In this document: positions 1-6,996 of the stretch, piece by piece
Layout of the letters: every line of letters begins with the position of its first letter
Position numbering within the stretch: position 1 is the first letter of the stretch
From: an uncultured Erysipelotrichaceae bacterium
GTDB taxonomy: Bacteria > Bacillota_I > Bacilli_A > RFN20 > CAG-826
DNA: 14,914 bases
Assembly (NCBI GenBank): GCA_902801805.1
Contig: CADCJP010000034.1
Location: forward strand, 1 to 14,914
Reading direction: 5' to 3'
The notes under the pieces: model-generated
Told to the model about the DNA's origin: nothing
What the model saw: the letters and a program-made list of their open reading frames with translations, nothing else
Databases searched by the model: none
Made by a program: the position numbers and the translations under genes

Positions 1-1
1 A

Positions 2-301
2 GGTGGTTTATCTACACCTAGATCCCCGGCGGAAAGAGTTGGCGAAAGAGTCGTCAATCAAGACGGAGAAGATGTCACTGATAATTACTTAAAAGGTGCT
101 GAGTTAGCGTTTAATATTTGTCTTTTTTTGAAAATAAAGAAGGTCATTCTCAAAGAGAAATCACCATCATGTGGTAGTAAAATCATCTATGATGGTACAT
201 TCGCCCATAAAGAGATTAAAGGTATGGGTGTGACCGCTGAATATTTAAAAGAAAAAGGAATCGAAGTTTATTCCGAAGAAGATATCGATTCCTTGCTATA
301 A
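2..301 (+). CDS. DUF523 (TudS-like) protein, 3' part only
   Basis: This is the C-terminal 99 residues of a DUF523 family protein; the start lies before the window. The visible part begins GGLSTPR and continues with the family pattern AERVG, then GEDVTDNYLKGAE, then SPSCG, IYDGTF and GMGVTAEYL. DUF523 includes TudS, a [4Fe-4S] desulfidase that removes sulfur from 2-thiouracil, and the Cys in SPSCG fits one of its cluster ligands. The other expected cysteines would be upstream and cannot be seen, so the enzymatic role is inferred from family. The gene ends in TAA only 6 bp from the stop of the convergent dUTPase gene, so the two transcripts must terminate inside each other. Recognition of the family is firm; the activity is uncertain. 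Confidence 0.85.
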   Translation, partial: GGLSTPRSPAERVGERVVNQDGEDVTDNYLKGAELAFNICLFLKIKKVILKEKSPSCGSKIIYDGTFAHKEIKGMGVTAEYLKEKGIEVYSEEDIDSLL

Positions 302-307
302 AATTAT

Positions 308-799
308 TTAGTAATTGGTGTCTTGACGGTGATAGTTTTCACCAAGCTTTTTATAATAAGCCTTTTCAATTGTGGACCATCTAACTTTTAAGATAGGCAC
401 GATATTGATGAAGGCTTGAAAAGCTTTGGTATAGCTCTTTTCATCTTGTTTCTTTAAAAAGATTGCCGCTAAACGGTAAACTTCTAAGATTTGTTCAGTT
501 AAATCATCACTGTGTCTAGTGTAGTTATATTGTTTCTTACTCGCCTTAATATCAATGCCTAAAGAGAGGAAGAAATGTAAGCCATCAACATATTCGTCTA
601 AGACGACATCTTGGGCTTCACTTGGTTTATTGGACCAATATTTGAAGCATCTAGTCGCATTGGCGAATTCACCAAACTCTACGAGTAAAGCTAAGATTCT
701 TCTACTTCTTGTGGAAGCATAAGTAACGTTATGATTCTCGGCGATTCTTGCGTCTAATTCTGCTTGTTTTTGATATAAATTTGTTAAATCCACTGCCAT
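308..799 (-). CDS. dimeric (all-alpha) dUTP diphosphatase
   Basis: This 163-residue protein fits the dimeric dUTPase_2 family, which hydrolyses dUTP to dUMP and pyrophosphate. That keeps uracil out of DNA and supplies dUMP for thymidylate synthesis. The family's metal-binding pattern is present: E41xxE44 in LVEFGEFAN, then E69xxD72 in DEYVDGLHF. FKYWSNK and the following FFLSLG also match the family, and the length is normal. It is all-alpha and unrelated to the trimeric beta-type Dut. It is the last gene of the minus-strand glgB-glgP unit: its ATG begins 2 bp after the glgP stop, with AGAAGG upstream as a modest ribosome site. Its place behind glycogen genes looks like co-transcription rather than shared function. 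Family assignment is strong; the symbol is left blank because dut usually means the trimeric enzyme. Confidence 0.88.
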   Translation of the reverse strand: MAVDLTNLYQKQAELDARIAENHNVTYASTRSRRILALLVEFGEFANATRCFKYWSNKPSEAQDVVLDEYVDGLHFFLSLGIDIKASKKQYNYTRHSDDLTEQILEVYRLAAIFLKKQDEKSYTKAFQAFINIVPILKVRWSTIEKAYYKKLGENYHRQDTNY

Positions 800-801
800 A
801 A

Positions 802-1677
802 TTATTTAACCTTCTCTAAGTGCCAAATCTCTTCTGCGTAACTCTTGATTGTGCGATCGCTTGTAAAGAAGCTAGAGTTAGCAATATTCATTAAGCACAT
901 CTTGTTCCATAATGGTTTATTTTGATAAAGCTCTTGAATCTTTTCTTGGGCTTTAACATAACTATCGAAGTCAGCGAGGATGAAGTATTCATCGCGTTTA
1001 TTCATGATTTCATCAAAGATGATGGTGAATTTATCATGACGGAAGCCAGACCATGGACCATTGAATAATGAATCAAGAACACTCTTAACGCGGTGGTCAT
1101 TGTTATAAACATCCCATGGGTTATAATCGCCTTTAGCGTAATGGGCTTCGACTTCTTCACTTCTTAAACCGAAGATGACGTTATTTTCTTCTCCACCACG
1201 TTGGACGATTTCAATATTCGCACCATCCATTGTGCCTAAGGTGATAGCACCATTCATCATAAGCTTCATATTGGAAGTACCACTTGCTTCTTTACCAGCG
1301 GTACTAATTTGTTCACTGACATCAGCGGCAGGAATAATGAGTTCAGCTAATGTGACACCATAGTTTTCAATGAAAACTACTTTGAGGAACTTATTTGTCT
1401 CTTCATCATTATTGATGACATCTGCTACTGCGAGGATTAATTCAATAATCTTCTTTGCATATGTGTAGCTAGGCGCGGCCTTCGCACCAAAAATATAGGT
1501 GTGTGGGTAGATTCTAAATGATGGGTCTTCCTTCATTCTTTGGTATAAGTAAATAACATGGAAGATGTTTAAGAGTTGACGCTTATAAGCGTGAAGTCTC
1601 TTAATTTGAACATCAAAGATGGAGTTTGGATCAACTTCAATGCCGTTGTTCTCTTTAATATAATTGGCTAAAGCCAC
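802..1677 (-). CDS. glgP: glycogen phosphorylase, C-terminal fragment with the PLP lysine
   Basis: This is the C-terminal catalytic half of the phosphorylase. It holds the phosphate-binding segment QIKRLHAYKRQ (fragment residues 24-34) and IIPAADVSEQIS. The cofactor site EASGTSNMK has the PLP Schiff-base lysine at fragment residue 138, followed by the conserved NGAITLGTMDGANIE. The true frame extends upstream of the GTG at 1677 by about 20 codons (LFKDDEKVLQSIGN onward), as far as the junction near 1737. The GTG is therefore an arbitrary start in a broken gene. The end, SDRTIKSYAEEIWHLEKVK, is the normal family C-terminus. Confidence 0.78.
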   Translation of the reverse strand: MALANYIKENNGIEVDPNSIFDVQIKRLHAYKRQLLNIFHVIYLYQRMKEDPSFRIYPHTYIFGAKAAPSYTYAKKIIELILAVADVINNDEETNKFLKVVFIENYGVTLAELIIPAADVSEQISTAGKEASGTSNMKLMMNGAITLGTMDGANIEIVQRGGEENNVIFGLRSEEVEAHYAKGDYNPWDVYNNDHRVKSVLDSLFNGPWSGFRHDKFTIIFDEIMNKRDEYFILADFDSYVKAQEKIQELYQNKPLWNKMCLMNIANSSFFTSDRTIKSYAEEIWHLEKVK

Positions 1678-2552
1678 CTTATTAGCGTATTTAATGTTAC
1701 CGATGGATTGTAAGACTTTTTCATCGTCTTTGAATAGCTATTAATTAACTGAGTTAATTTTGGGTTAGCGTAAACAAGCCATCTACGATGAGTGACACCG
1801 TTTGTCTTGTTATTGAACTTTTCTGGCATGTAGTTATAGAAATCTTTGAAGGTAATGCTCTTTAAGATTTCAGTGTGCAACGCCGCAACACCATTGACAC
1901 TGAATGATGTATAAATTGCTAAGTTACACATATGGATTTGTCCATCTTTAATGATGCTCATTTGATATCTCGCGTCATTAGGGACGTTATTATTAGCCAT
2001 TTCAATAGAGAAACGACGATTGATTTCTTCAATAATCATGTAGACACGTGGAATGAGATTTTGAACATAGTTAACTGGCCATTTTTCTAAAGCTTCTGGC
2101 ATGACTGTATGGTTAGTGAACGCCATGGATTTAGTCACTTCTTCCCAAGCTTCATCCCAGCCCATATCATATTCATCCATCATGATTCTCATCATTTCTG
2201 GGATGGCTAAAATTGGGTGAGTGTCATTGAGTTGGAAGACATATTGTTCATGAATACCCTTAAGGGTACCATGGTGTCTATAGTAGGAGCAGAGGGTACT
2301 TTGTAAGCCCGCACTCACTAAGAAATATTGTTGTCTAAGTCTTAAGATACGACCTTCTTCAGTGGAATCATCTGGATATAAGCCGTGGCATAATTCTTCT
2401 AAGCCGTTGCAGTATTCCTTAAAGGAAACACCCTTTGGTAATGGATCACTTGTTGGTTCAGCATTCCAAAGTCTTAATGTATTTGTGACGTGATTACGAT
2501 AGCCCACGACTGGCACATCATATGGAACAGCGCGCACATTTAAGGAGTTCAC
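1668..2552 (-). CDS. glgP: glycogen phosphorylase, middle fragment
   Basis: This frame holds the middle of the phosphorylase: AVPYDVPVVGY, NTLRLWNAEP, LYPDDST, LRLRQQYFLVSAG, QLNDTHP, IPEMMRIMMDEY and TNHTVMPEALEKWP, then NGVTHRRWL. It is in the same frame as the N-terminal fragment; only the TAA at 2580 separates them. The GTG at 2552 is an internal Val codon rather than a real start, because conserved sequence runs upstream of it and I see no Shine-Dalgarno site there. The last roughly 23 residues, after LINS, are out-of-frame sequence that follows the frameshift. Confidence 0.75.
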   Translation of the reverse strand: MNSLNVRAVPYDVPVVGYRNHVTNTLRLWNAEPTSDPLPKGVSFKEYCNGLEELCHGLYPDDSTEEGRILRLRQQYFLVSAGLQSTLCSYYRHHGTLKGIHEQYVFQLNDTHPILAIPEMMRIMMDEYDMGWDEAWEEVTKSMAFTNHTVMPEALEKWPVNYVQNLIPRVYMIIEEINRRFSIEMANNNVPNDARYQMSIIKDGQIHMCNLAIYTSFSVNGVAALHTEILKSITFKDFYNYMPEKFNNKTNGVTHRRWLVYANPKLTQLINSYSKTMKKSYNPSVTLNTLIRWL

Positions 2553-2579
2553 TGTTCTAATGCCGTACGTTCCATCCGC

Positions 2580-3152
2580 TTATAAATAGGTTTCTGGATT
2601 GCCATATAATTTCACTTCAACAGCGTATTTAGCTCTTCTCACTTCCCAAGCGTTACCATTAGTTAACCATTGGTCTGGTAATTCAACTTGTTTGCCTCTG
2701 ACAATCTTTTGACGGAAGAAGCCGTATCCATAACGGATACAGTTGCCGTGTCCAACATAGCCTAAAGAAGCAATGCTATCTAAGAAGCAGGCGGCTAATC
2801 GACCAAGACCACCATTGCCTAAACCGGCATCGCTTTCTTGTTCTTCTAATTCGTGAATATTAATGCCGTAATCGGCTAAACCTTCTTTGACTACATCGTA
2901 GATACCCATGTTTTGTAAATTGTTAACAAGAAGTCTACCAATTAAGAATTCCATGGAGAAGTAGATTAAAGTCTTTTGTTTTTTAATTGTTTTATCGTGA
3001 GTTCTGCCCCAGTCCACGTTAGCGTAGTCTCTGACCATTTCCCCTAAAACTGTATATCTTTCAGAGATATGACTTGTTTCAATGGTCACGCCGTATCTTT
3101 CTTGAAGACGACGGGCATATTCTTCTTTGAATTGTTGTTTATTATCGAACAT
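2580..3152 (-). CDS. glgP: glycogen phosphorylase, N-terminal fragment
   Basis: This is the first 190 residues of the broken phosphorylase, from MFDNKQQF to a premature TAA after NPETYL. It carries the phosphorylase N-terminal signatures YFSMEFLIGR (64-73) and AGLGNGGLGRLAACFLDS (109-126), then IRYGYGFFRQ and LPDQWL. Translated alone it lacks the PLP-binding C-terminal domain and the phosphate site, so it cannot be an active enzyme. The start is well supported: TAAGGAGAG, overlapping the glgB stop, lies at a suitable distance upstream of the ATG. Confidence 0.8.
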   Translation of the reverse strand: MFDNKQQFKEEYARRLQERYGVTIETSHISERYTVLGEMVRDYANVDWGRTHDKTIKKQKTLIYFSMEFLIGRLLVNNLQNMGIYDVVKEGLADYGINIHELEEQESDAGLGNGGLGRLAACFLDSIASLGYVGHGNCIRYGYGFFRQKIVRGKQVELPDQWLTNGNAWEVRRAKYAVEVKLYGNPETYL

Positions 3153-3166
3153 AAACTAAACTCTCC

Positions 3167-4999
3167 TTATTTAATTTTCTTAAATATACAAGCTCCCAAA
3201 CTTGCAATCTTGATGTTCATATGAGCAGGTAAACCTTCAAAACTACCAGGTTCACTATCAACAGGTAAACCATTGTATTGATTGTCCCCACCATAGACAT
3301 CTTTATCAGAATTAAATATTTCCTCATATGTGCCATTTTCCATTAATGGAATCGCAAATGATTCATAATAATTTGTGGTCATATTAAAGACGAAGACGAG
3401 TGTTTCGTCATCAACATTCCTTTGGAATGCATAAATACTATCGTTAGAATTGTCCACCATTAACCAGTGGAAATGAATTGGGTTGTGTTCTTCAAAGAAC
3501 ATCGCCTTATGATTACGATAGATTAAGTTTAAATCTCTCACTAAGCGCGCCACGCTATCATGGACAGGGAATGTCTTAAGTACCCATGGTAATGATTTGT
3601 TTTCATTCCATTCATCAAATGATGCGAGCTCATTACCCATGAATGATAATTTCTTTCCTGGATGACCAAATTGATAGGTGTATAAGTTACGCGTTAAAGC
3701 AAACTTTTGATAATAGTCACCCCACATCTTATTAATGATTGTGCCTTTACCATGGACGACTTCGTCGTGAGATAAAGGAAGCATGAAGTTATCACTATAG
3801 AAATAAGCCATGCTGAAGGTGATGTTATAGTGTTCCCATTTCTTATAGACAGGATCTTTAGCGTAATACTTCAAAGTATCATTCATCCAGCCTAAGTCCC
3901 ATTTATAGTCAAAGCCAAGACCACCGTGTTCTGTTGGTCTAGTTGTGCCAGAGAAAGCAGTACTATCTTCGGCAATCATCATCACACTGTTGTGAGCGAT
4001 ATGCATCTTAGCGTTTAAACGTTTAATGAACTCGACAGCACCATCGTTTTGGCCAATGGAAGAATCACCATTGTAATAAACAATGTTGCTCACAGCGTCA
4101 ACCCTAACACCATCGAAATGGAAATAATCGACGAAGTAATTCATCGCACTCATTAAGAAGCTTCTCACTGGATCTTTACCTAAATCAAATTGTAAAGAAC
4201 CCCAAGGAGAAACTCTCCATTCATTGGAGTATTCAAATAGACAACTACCATCATATTCGGCTAATGCCCAATCATCGTTAGCGAAGTGCACGGGTGCAAA
4301 ATCAATAATGGCACCGATACCCGCTTGATGGAGTCTATCAATAAGTGACATTAATTGGAATGGATTACCATATCTCGAATCAATAGAGAAGAAGCCTGTT
4401 CCTTGATACCCCCATGAACCATCAAACGGATATTGAATTAAAGGCATGAATTCGACATGGGTGTAGCCCATTTCCTTTATATAAGGAATAAGGAAGTCAG
4501 CAATTTCTTCATAGGAATAGGAATGACCATCTGGGGCTAAACCTTTCCACGAACCCAAATGCATCTCATAGATAGACATTGGTGTATCAAAGTTTCTGGT
4601 CCTTGCTTTCATCCAAGGATCATCATGCCACGCGAAGTTACGATTATCGAATAAACGAGAACATGTGCCTGGTCTTAATTCACTATAAAAAGCGAATGGA
4701 TCGATTTTATCGACATATTCTCCTTTAGCGTTTTTAAAATGATACTTATAACACTGATAATTCTTTAGGCCTTCAATAGTGACTTCCCAAACACCTGCAA
4801 GATCGATTTTTTGCATTTTGTCTTTGGTGACATCCCAGTTATTCCATTCGCCGATGACAGAGACATCATCCGCCATAGGAGCGTATAAGCGGAAAGTGAC
4901 ATAGCCCTTTCCATCTTTTTCAATAAAATGTGCACCGAAGTAGTTATGAGCGTCGATGCATTGTCCGTTGAGGAAGTCGTAAAGTAATCCAAAAGCCAT
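3167..4999 (-). CDS. glgB: 1,4-alpha-glucan branching enzyme
   Basis: GlgB cuts an alpha-1,4-glucan chain and re-attaches it through an alpha-1,6 bond, creating glycogen branches in the cytoplasm. The 610-residue protein has an N-terminal CBM48/E-set domain (about 1-115, with VSVIGEWNNWD), a GH13 barrel and a C-terminal beta domain. The GH13 catalytic residues are all visible: nucleophile D301 in FDGVRVDAV, acid/base E344 in MIAEDST, and transition-state Asp D412 in LSHDEVVHGK. The segment YEMHLGSWKG followed by EFMPLIQYPFDGSWGYQ is typical of branching enzymes and excludes ordinary amylases. GAGGTAA at 5006-5012 supports the ATG. It is the first gene of glgB-glgP-dUTPase, behind its own promoter. 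No glgA or glgC lies in the window. Confidence 0.95.
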   Translation of the reverse strand: MAFGLLYDFLNGQCIDAHNYFGAHFIEKDGKGYVTFRLYAPMADDVSVIGEWNNWDVTKDKMQKIDLAGVWEVTIEGLKNYQCYKYHFKNAKGEYVDKIDPFAFYSELRPGTCSRLFDNRNFAWHDDPWMKARTRNFDTPMSIYEMHLGSWKGLAPDGHSYSYEEIADFLIPYIKEMGYTHVEFMPLIQYPFDGSWGYQGTGFFSIDSRYGNPFQLMSLIDRLHQAGIGAIIDFAPVHFANDDWALAEYDGSCLFEYSNEWRVSPWGSLQFDLGKDPVRSFLMSAMNYFVDYFHFDGVRVDAVSNIVYYNGDSSIGQNDGAVEFIKRLNAKMHIAHNSVMMIAEDSTAFSGTTRPTEHGGLGFDYKWDLGWMNDTLKYYAKDPVYKKWEHYNITFSMAYFYSDNFMLPLSHDEVVHGKGTIINKMWGDYYQKFALTRNLYTYQFGHPGKKLSFMGNELASFDEWNENKSLPWVLKTFPVHDSVARLVRDLNLIYRNHKAMFFEEHNPIHFHWLMVDNSNDSIYAFQRNVDDETLVFVFNMTTNYYESFAIPLMENGTYEEIFNSDKDVYGGDNQYNGLPVDSEPGSFEGLPAHMNIKIASLGACIFKKIK

Positions 5000-5022
5000 A
5001 AAGAGTTACCTCATAATATTAA

Positions 5023-5051
5023 ATTATAATTTAACTAATTGATAATTTGAA
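5023..5051 (-). promoter_or_regulatory. sigma-A-type promoter of the glgB operon
   Basis: Read on the minus strand, TTCAAA (5046-5051) is separated by 17 bp from a perfect TATAAT (5023-5028). The expected start of transcription, near 5016, would leave a short leader carrying the GAGGTAA ribosome site before the glgB ATG at 4999. It is the only good promoter between the lipoprotein terminator and glgB. The -10 is strong; the -35 matches 4 of 6 consensus bases. Confidence 0.6.
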
Positions 5052-5072
5052 TTGAAGAATGAAAAACTTTTC

Positions 5073-5103
5073 AAAGAAAAGAACCACGTTTGACCATGGT
5101 TCT
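5073..5103 (-). terminator. intrinsic terminator after the lipoprotein gene
   Basis: AGAACCA (5080-5086) pairs with TGGTTCT (5097-5103) around a 10-nt loop. On the minus strand the stem is followed by TTTCTTTG, a usable U-tract. It lies about 20 bp past the stop of the minus-strand lipoprotein gene and upstream of the glgB promoter, so it separates the two transcription units. The stem is short (7 bp) and the U-tract is interrupted, so strength is probably moderate. Confidence 0.6.
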
Positions 5104-5122
5104 CTAATTTTTTAACCTATCT

Positions 5123-5635
5123 TTATTGATTTTCACTAGTTGATTTTTCTTCTTCTCCAACGGTGATTTTTGTGTCTTTATTTGGCCAGTTTACGCCTTT
5201 TTCATATTCAGACATTTCGATAAGCCATAAGCCAATGTTGTCTTTTTCCCAGGAATCATATCTCCGCCAACTAATAGCGATAGTATAGCTTTGATTTTCA
5301 CATTCAACTTGAAAACTATCGTGGATTGTAAGCCTTTTTTTATGGTTTTCATAGTATGTTCTACTACTGCTTCCACCATATTTAATCCACTTTTTTAACT
5401 TTCCACCTTGGTAATAATCGCACAGTGATTTTATATCATCTTTAAGAGTTGGTATGGCGTTCCTTCTATTAATAGAAAAAGTCTCGTAGATAGTGTCAAC
5501 ATCTTTATTGTTAATATTATCAATTAATGTCTCGACATTCTTAGTCATGAATTTTTCGTCAGTGCCACCTTTTAATGGACCACACGATGAGAGCAAGAAT
5601 ATTGGTAATGATAGAAAAAGTAATGAATGTTTCAT
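5123..5635 (-). CDS. predicted lipoprotein, possibly DUF5104 family
   Basis: This 170-residue protein has a lipoprotein signal peptide: a Lys-His N-terminus, the hydrophobic run LLFLSLPIFLL, and the lipobox LSSC with the lipidated Cys at residue 18. The mature protein would be anchored to the outer face of the membrane. The segment NVETLIDNINNKDVDTIYETFS, with helices on either side, resembles the DUF5104 lipoproteins of Firmicutes, but I recognise this only loosely. The C-terminus is acidic and polar (GEEEKSTSENQ). No enzymatic motif is visible, so the function is unknown. It is transcribed alone, divergently from ackA, and ends at a terminator. No Shine-Dalgarno sequence precedes its ATG (upstream bases AAAATATTCTT), which is unusual among the genes in this window. 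Confidence 0.75.
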   Translation of the reverse strand: MKHSLLFLSLPIFLLSSCGPLKGGTDEKFMTKNVETLIDNINNKDVDTIYETFSINRRNAIPTLKDDIKSLCDYYQGGKLKKWIKYGGSSSRTYYENHKKRLTIHDSFQVECENQSYTIAISWRRYDSWEKDNIGLWLIEMSEYEKGVNWPNKDTKITVGEEEKSTSENQ

Positions 5636-5648
5636 AAGAATATTTTTA

Positions 5649-5663
5649 TGATAAGCGCTTACA
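5649..5663. promoter_or_regulatory. cre-like (CcpA) site in the lipoprotein/ackA spacer
   Basis: TGATAAGCGCTTACA is a near-palindrome; read on the minus strand it is TGTAAGCGCTTATCA. It resembles the catabolite-responsive element of Bacilli (TGWAANCGNTNWCA), including the TGTAAGCG half typical of ackA cre sites, but has one extra base between the half-sites. It lies just upstream of the lipoprotein gene and about 110 bp before the likely ackA transcription start. CcpA activation of ackA is established in B. subtilis. Its role here is inferred, and the 15-bp spacing is a real weakness. Confidence 0.4.
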
Positions 5664-5725
5664 AAAGCAAGTTAAAAATAAGCTAAATAATCTGCTAAAA
5701 GTTGTTTGAATGAGCAAAAACAATT

Positions 5726-5742
5726 AATTCATATAATGAATT
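5726..5742. repeat. short perfect inverted repeat at the ackA promoter
   Basis: AATTCAT and ATGAATT are perfect 7-bp arms around a 3-nt ATA. The repeat contains a TATAAT at 5732-5737 and touches the first two bases of the TTGAAA -35 at 5741. That position would suit an operator, but in A+T-rich DNA such a repeat can also arise by chance. Confidence 0.35.
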
Positions 5743-5769
5743 GAAAGAAAAAGATAACTATGCAATAAT
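5741..5769 (+). promoter_or_regulatory. likely sigma-A-type promoter of ackA-nrnA
   Basis: TTGAAA (5741-5746) is followed after 17 bp by AATAAT (5764-5769), each differing from consensus at one base. Transcription would start near 5776, leaving a leader of about 20 nt that holds the ribosome site AAAGGA (5783-5788) before the ATG at 5796. A second -10-like TATAAT lies at 5732-5737 but has no good -35 at the right distance. Confidence 0.55.
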
Positions 5770-5795
5770 ATGATGTACTTCGAAAGGATATTATT

Positions 5796-6995
5796 ATGGC
5801 AAAAGTAATGACAATTAACTCTGGTAGCTCTTCATTGAAGTTCAAACTTTATGAAATGCCAGAAGAAAAAGTTTTATGTTCTGGTAACTGTGAAAGAATT
5901 GGTTTACCAGACGGTATTTTTACAATTAAATATGGCGATAAAAAGGACGTCACTAATCCAGCATTCCCTAACCATGGGGTTGCCGCTCAATTAGTGGTTA
6001 AATCTTTTATCGAAAAAGGCATTATTAAAGATTTTAATGAAATTAAGGCAATCGGTCACCGTATCGTTCAAGGTGGTAAATACTTCTCTGCTTCCGCTTT
6101 ATTTAACGAAGATACAGAAAAGAAGATTGAATCATTGATTCCACTTGCCCCACTTCATAACGCTGCACATTTAACATGCTTCAGAGCTTTCAAAGAAGCT
6201 TTACCAAACTGCCCAGCAATCGCAACATTTGATACCGCTTTCCATCAAACAATGGGACCAGCGGATTACACATTCCCAATTCCTTACGAATTAACAGAAA
6301 AATACGACATCCGTAGATACGGTGCTCATGGTACATCTCATAAGTATTTAGCCCAAGAAGGTCTTAAATATTTACCAGGCGTTGAACACCCACGTATTAT
6401 TTCTTGTCACATTGGTTCTGGTGCCTCCATTACCGCGATTAAAGATGGTAAGTGTGTTGCTACCTCAATGGGCTTAACACCATTAGGTGGCATCATGATG
6501 GGTACCCGTACAGGTGATATGGATCCATCCGTTTTCAACTATGTTGTCAGTGTCACTGGTAAATCCGCAGAAGAAGTTTATCAAATGTTCAATAAGAAAT
6601 CCGGTTTCTTAGGTGTTTCTGGTATTTCTAACGACTCAAGAGACGTGTTAGCTGCTGCTGAAGCTGGTGATAAACACGCTATCTTAGCGAATGAAATCTT
6701 CAATAGAAGAATTGCTGATTTTATCGGTCAATATTATGTGAGATTAGGTGGCTGTGATTTAATCATCTTCTCCGCTGGTATTGGTGAAAATGAACCAAGA
6801 ACTAGAAGAGATGTTTGTAAGTTACTCGAAGAAGCCTTTGGTGTCAAAATCGACAACGATTTCAATATGACATTACATGGTAAAGAGGCCTTAATCTCCA
6901 CTCCTGATAGTAAGATCAAAGTGGCCATCATTCCAACTGACGAAGAAGTGATGATTGCTCGTGATGCTTACGATATGTGTGTGAAAGGTAAATAA
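5796..6995 (+). CDS. ackA: acetate kinase
   Basis: AckA interconverts acetyl phosphate + ADP and acetate + ATP, the energy-yielding last step of overflow or fermentative acetate formation. The 399-residue length is normal. All family motifs are present: INSGSSSLKFK at the N-terminus (N8), GHRIVQGG (R89), PLHN (H121), TFDTAFH (D146), YGAHGTSHKY (H178), HIGSGASI, the TPLGGIMMGTRTGD loop (R238), and PTDEEVMIARD near the end (E384 region). These match the substrate and catalytic residues known from the Methanosarcina enzyme. The start is supported by AAAGGA 7 bp upstream. The partner phosphotransacetylase (pta) is not in the window. The gene is intact and is followed after 1 bp by nrnA. Confidence 0.97.
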   Translation: MAKVMTINSGSSSLKFKLYEMPEEKVLCSGNCERIGLPDGIFTIKYGDKKDVTNPAFPNHGVAAQLVVKSFIEKGIIKDFNEIKAIGHRIVQGGKYFSASALFNEDTEKKIESLIPLAPLHNAAHLTCFRAFKEALPNCPAIATFDTAFHQTMGPADYTFPIPYELTEKYDIRRYGAHGTSHKYLAQEGLKYLPGVEHPRIISCHIGSGASITAIKDGKCVATSMGLTPLGGIMMGTRTGDMDPSVFNYVVSVTGKSAEEVYQMFNKKSGFLGVSGISNDSRDVLAAAEAGDKHAILANEIFNRRIADFIGQYYVRLGGCDLIIFSAGIGENEPRTRRDVCKLLEEAFGVKIDNDFNMTLHGKEALISTPDSKIKVAIIPTDEEVMIARDAYDMCVKGK

Positions 6996-6996
6996 T

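Larger units (their letters stand above)
802..3152 (-). pseudogene. glgP: glycogen phosphorylase gene, broken by a stop and a frameshift
   Basis: The whole locus encodes glycogen/starch phosphorylase, which uses phosphate and pyridoxal phosphate to release glucose-1-phosphate from alpha-1,4-glucans. Homology runs from the N-terminus to the C-terminal DRTIKSYAEEIWH, but in three pieces. Break 1 is an in-frame TAA at 2580-2582: the same frame continues past it as ADGTYGIRTVNS and on into conserved sequence. Break 2 lies at about 1735-1740. There the frame moves from NPKLTQLINS to LFKDDEKVLQSIGN, and the conserved linker between the two is about 15-20 residues shorter than in the E. coli enzymes as I recall them, which suggests a deletion. 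About 783 codons remain, against roughly 800 in relatives. It follows glgB by 14 bp, with GGAGAG as ribosome site. It is either a recent pseudogene or a sequence/assembly error. Confidence 0.85.

Noticed and set aside
328..350. Hairpin GGTGA/TCACC followed by CTTTTT as a terminator for the DUF523 gene
   Set aside because: The stem is only 5 bp (8 with a bulge), it lies inside the dUTPase coding region, and the U-tract is offset. Possible, but too weak to list.
1175..1363. Open frames opposite or within glgP, glgB, ackA, nrnA, dnaE and polA
   Set aside because: They are shadows of strongly conserved genes in other frames, with no ribosome sites or recognisable products.
5636..5795. Riboswitch or small RNA in the ackA upstream spacer
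   Set aside because: The 160-bp spacer is A+T-rich with only the cre-like site, one short palindrome and promoter elements. No structured leader or terminator-antiterminator pair is visible.
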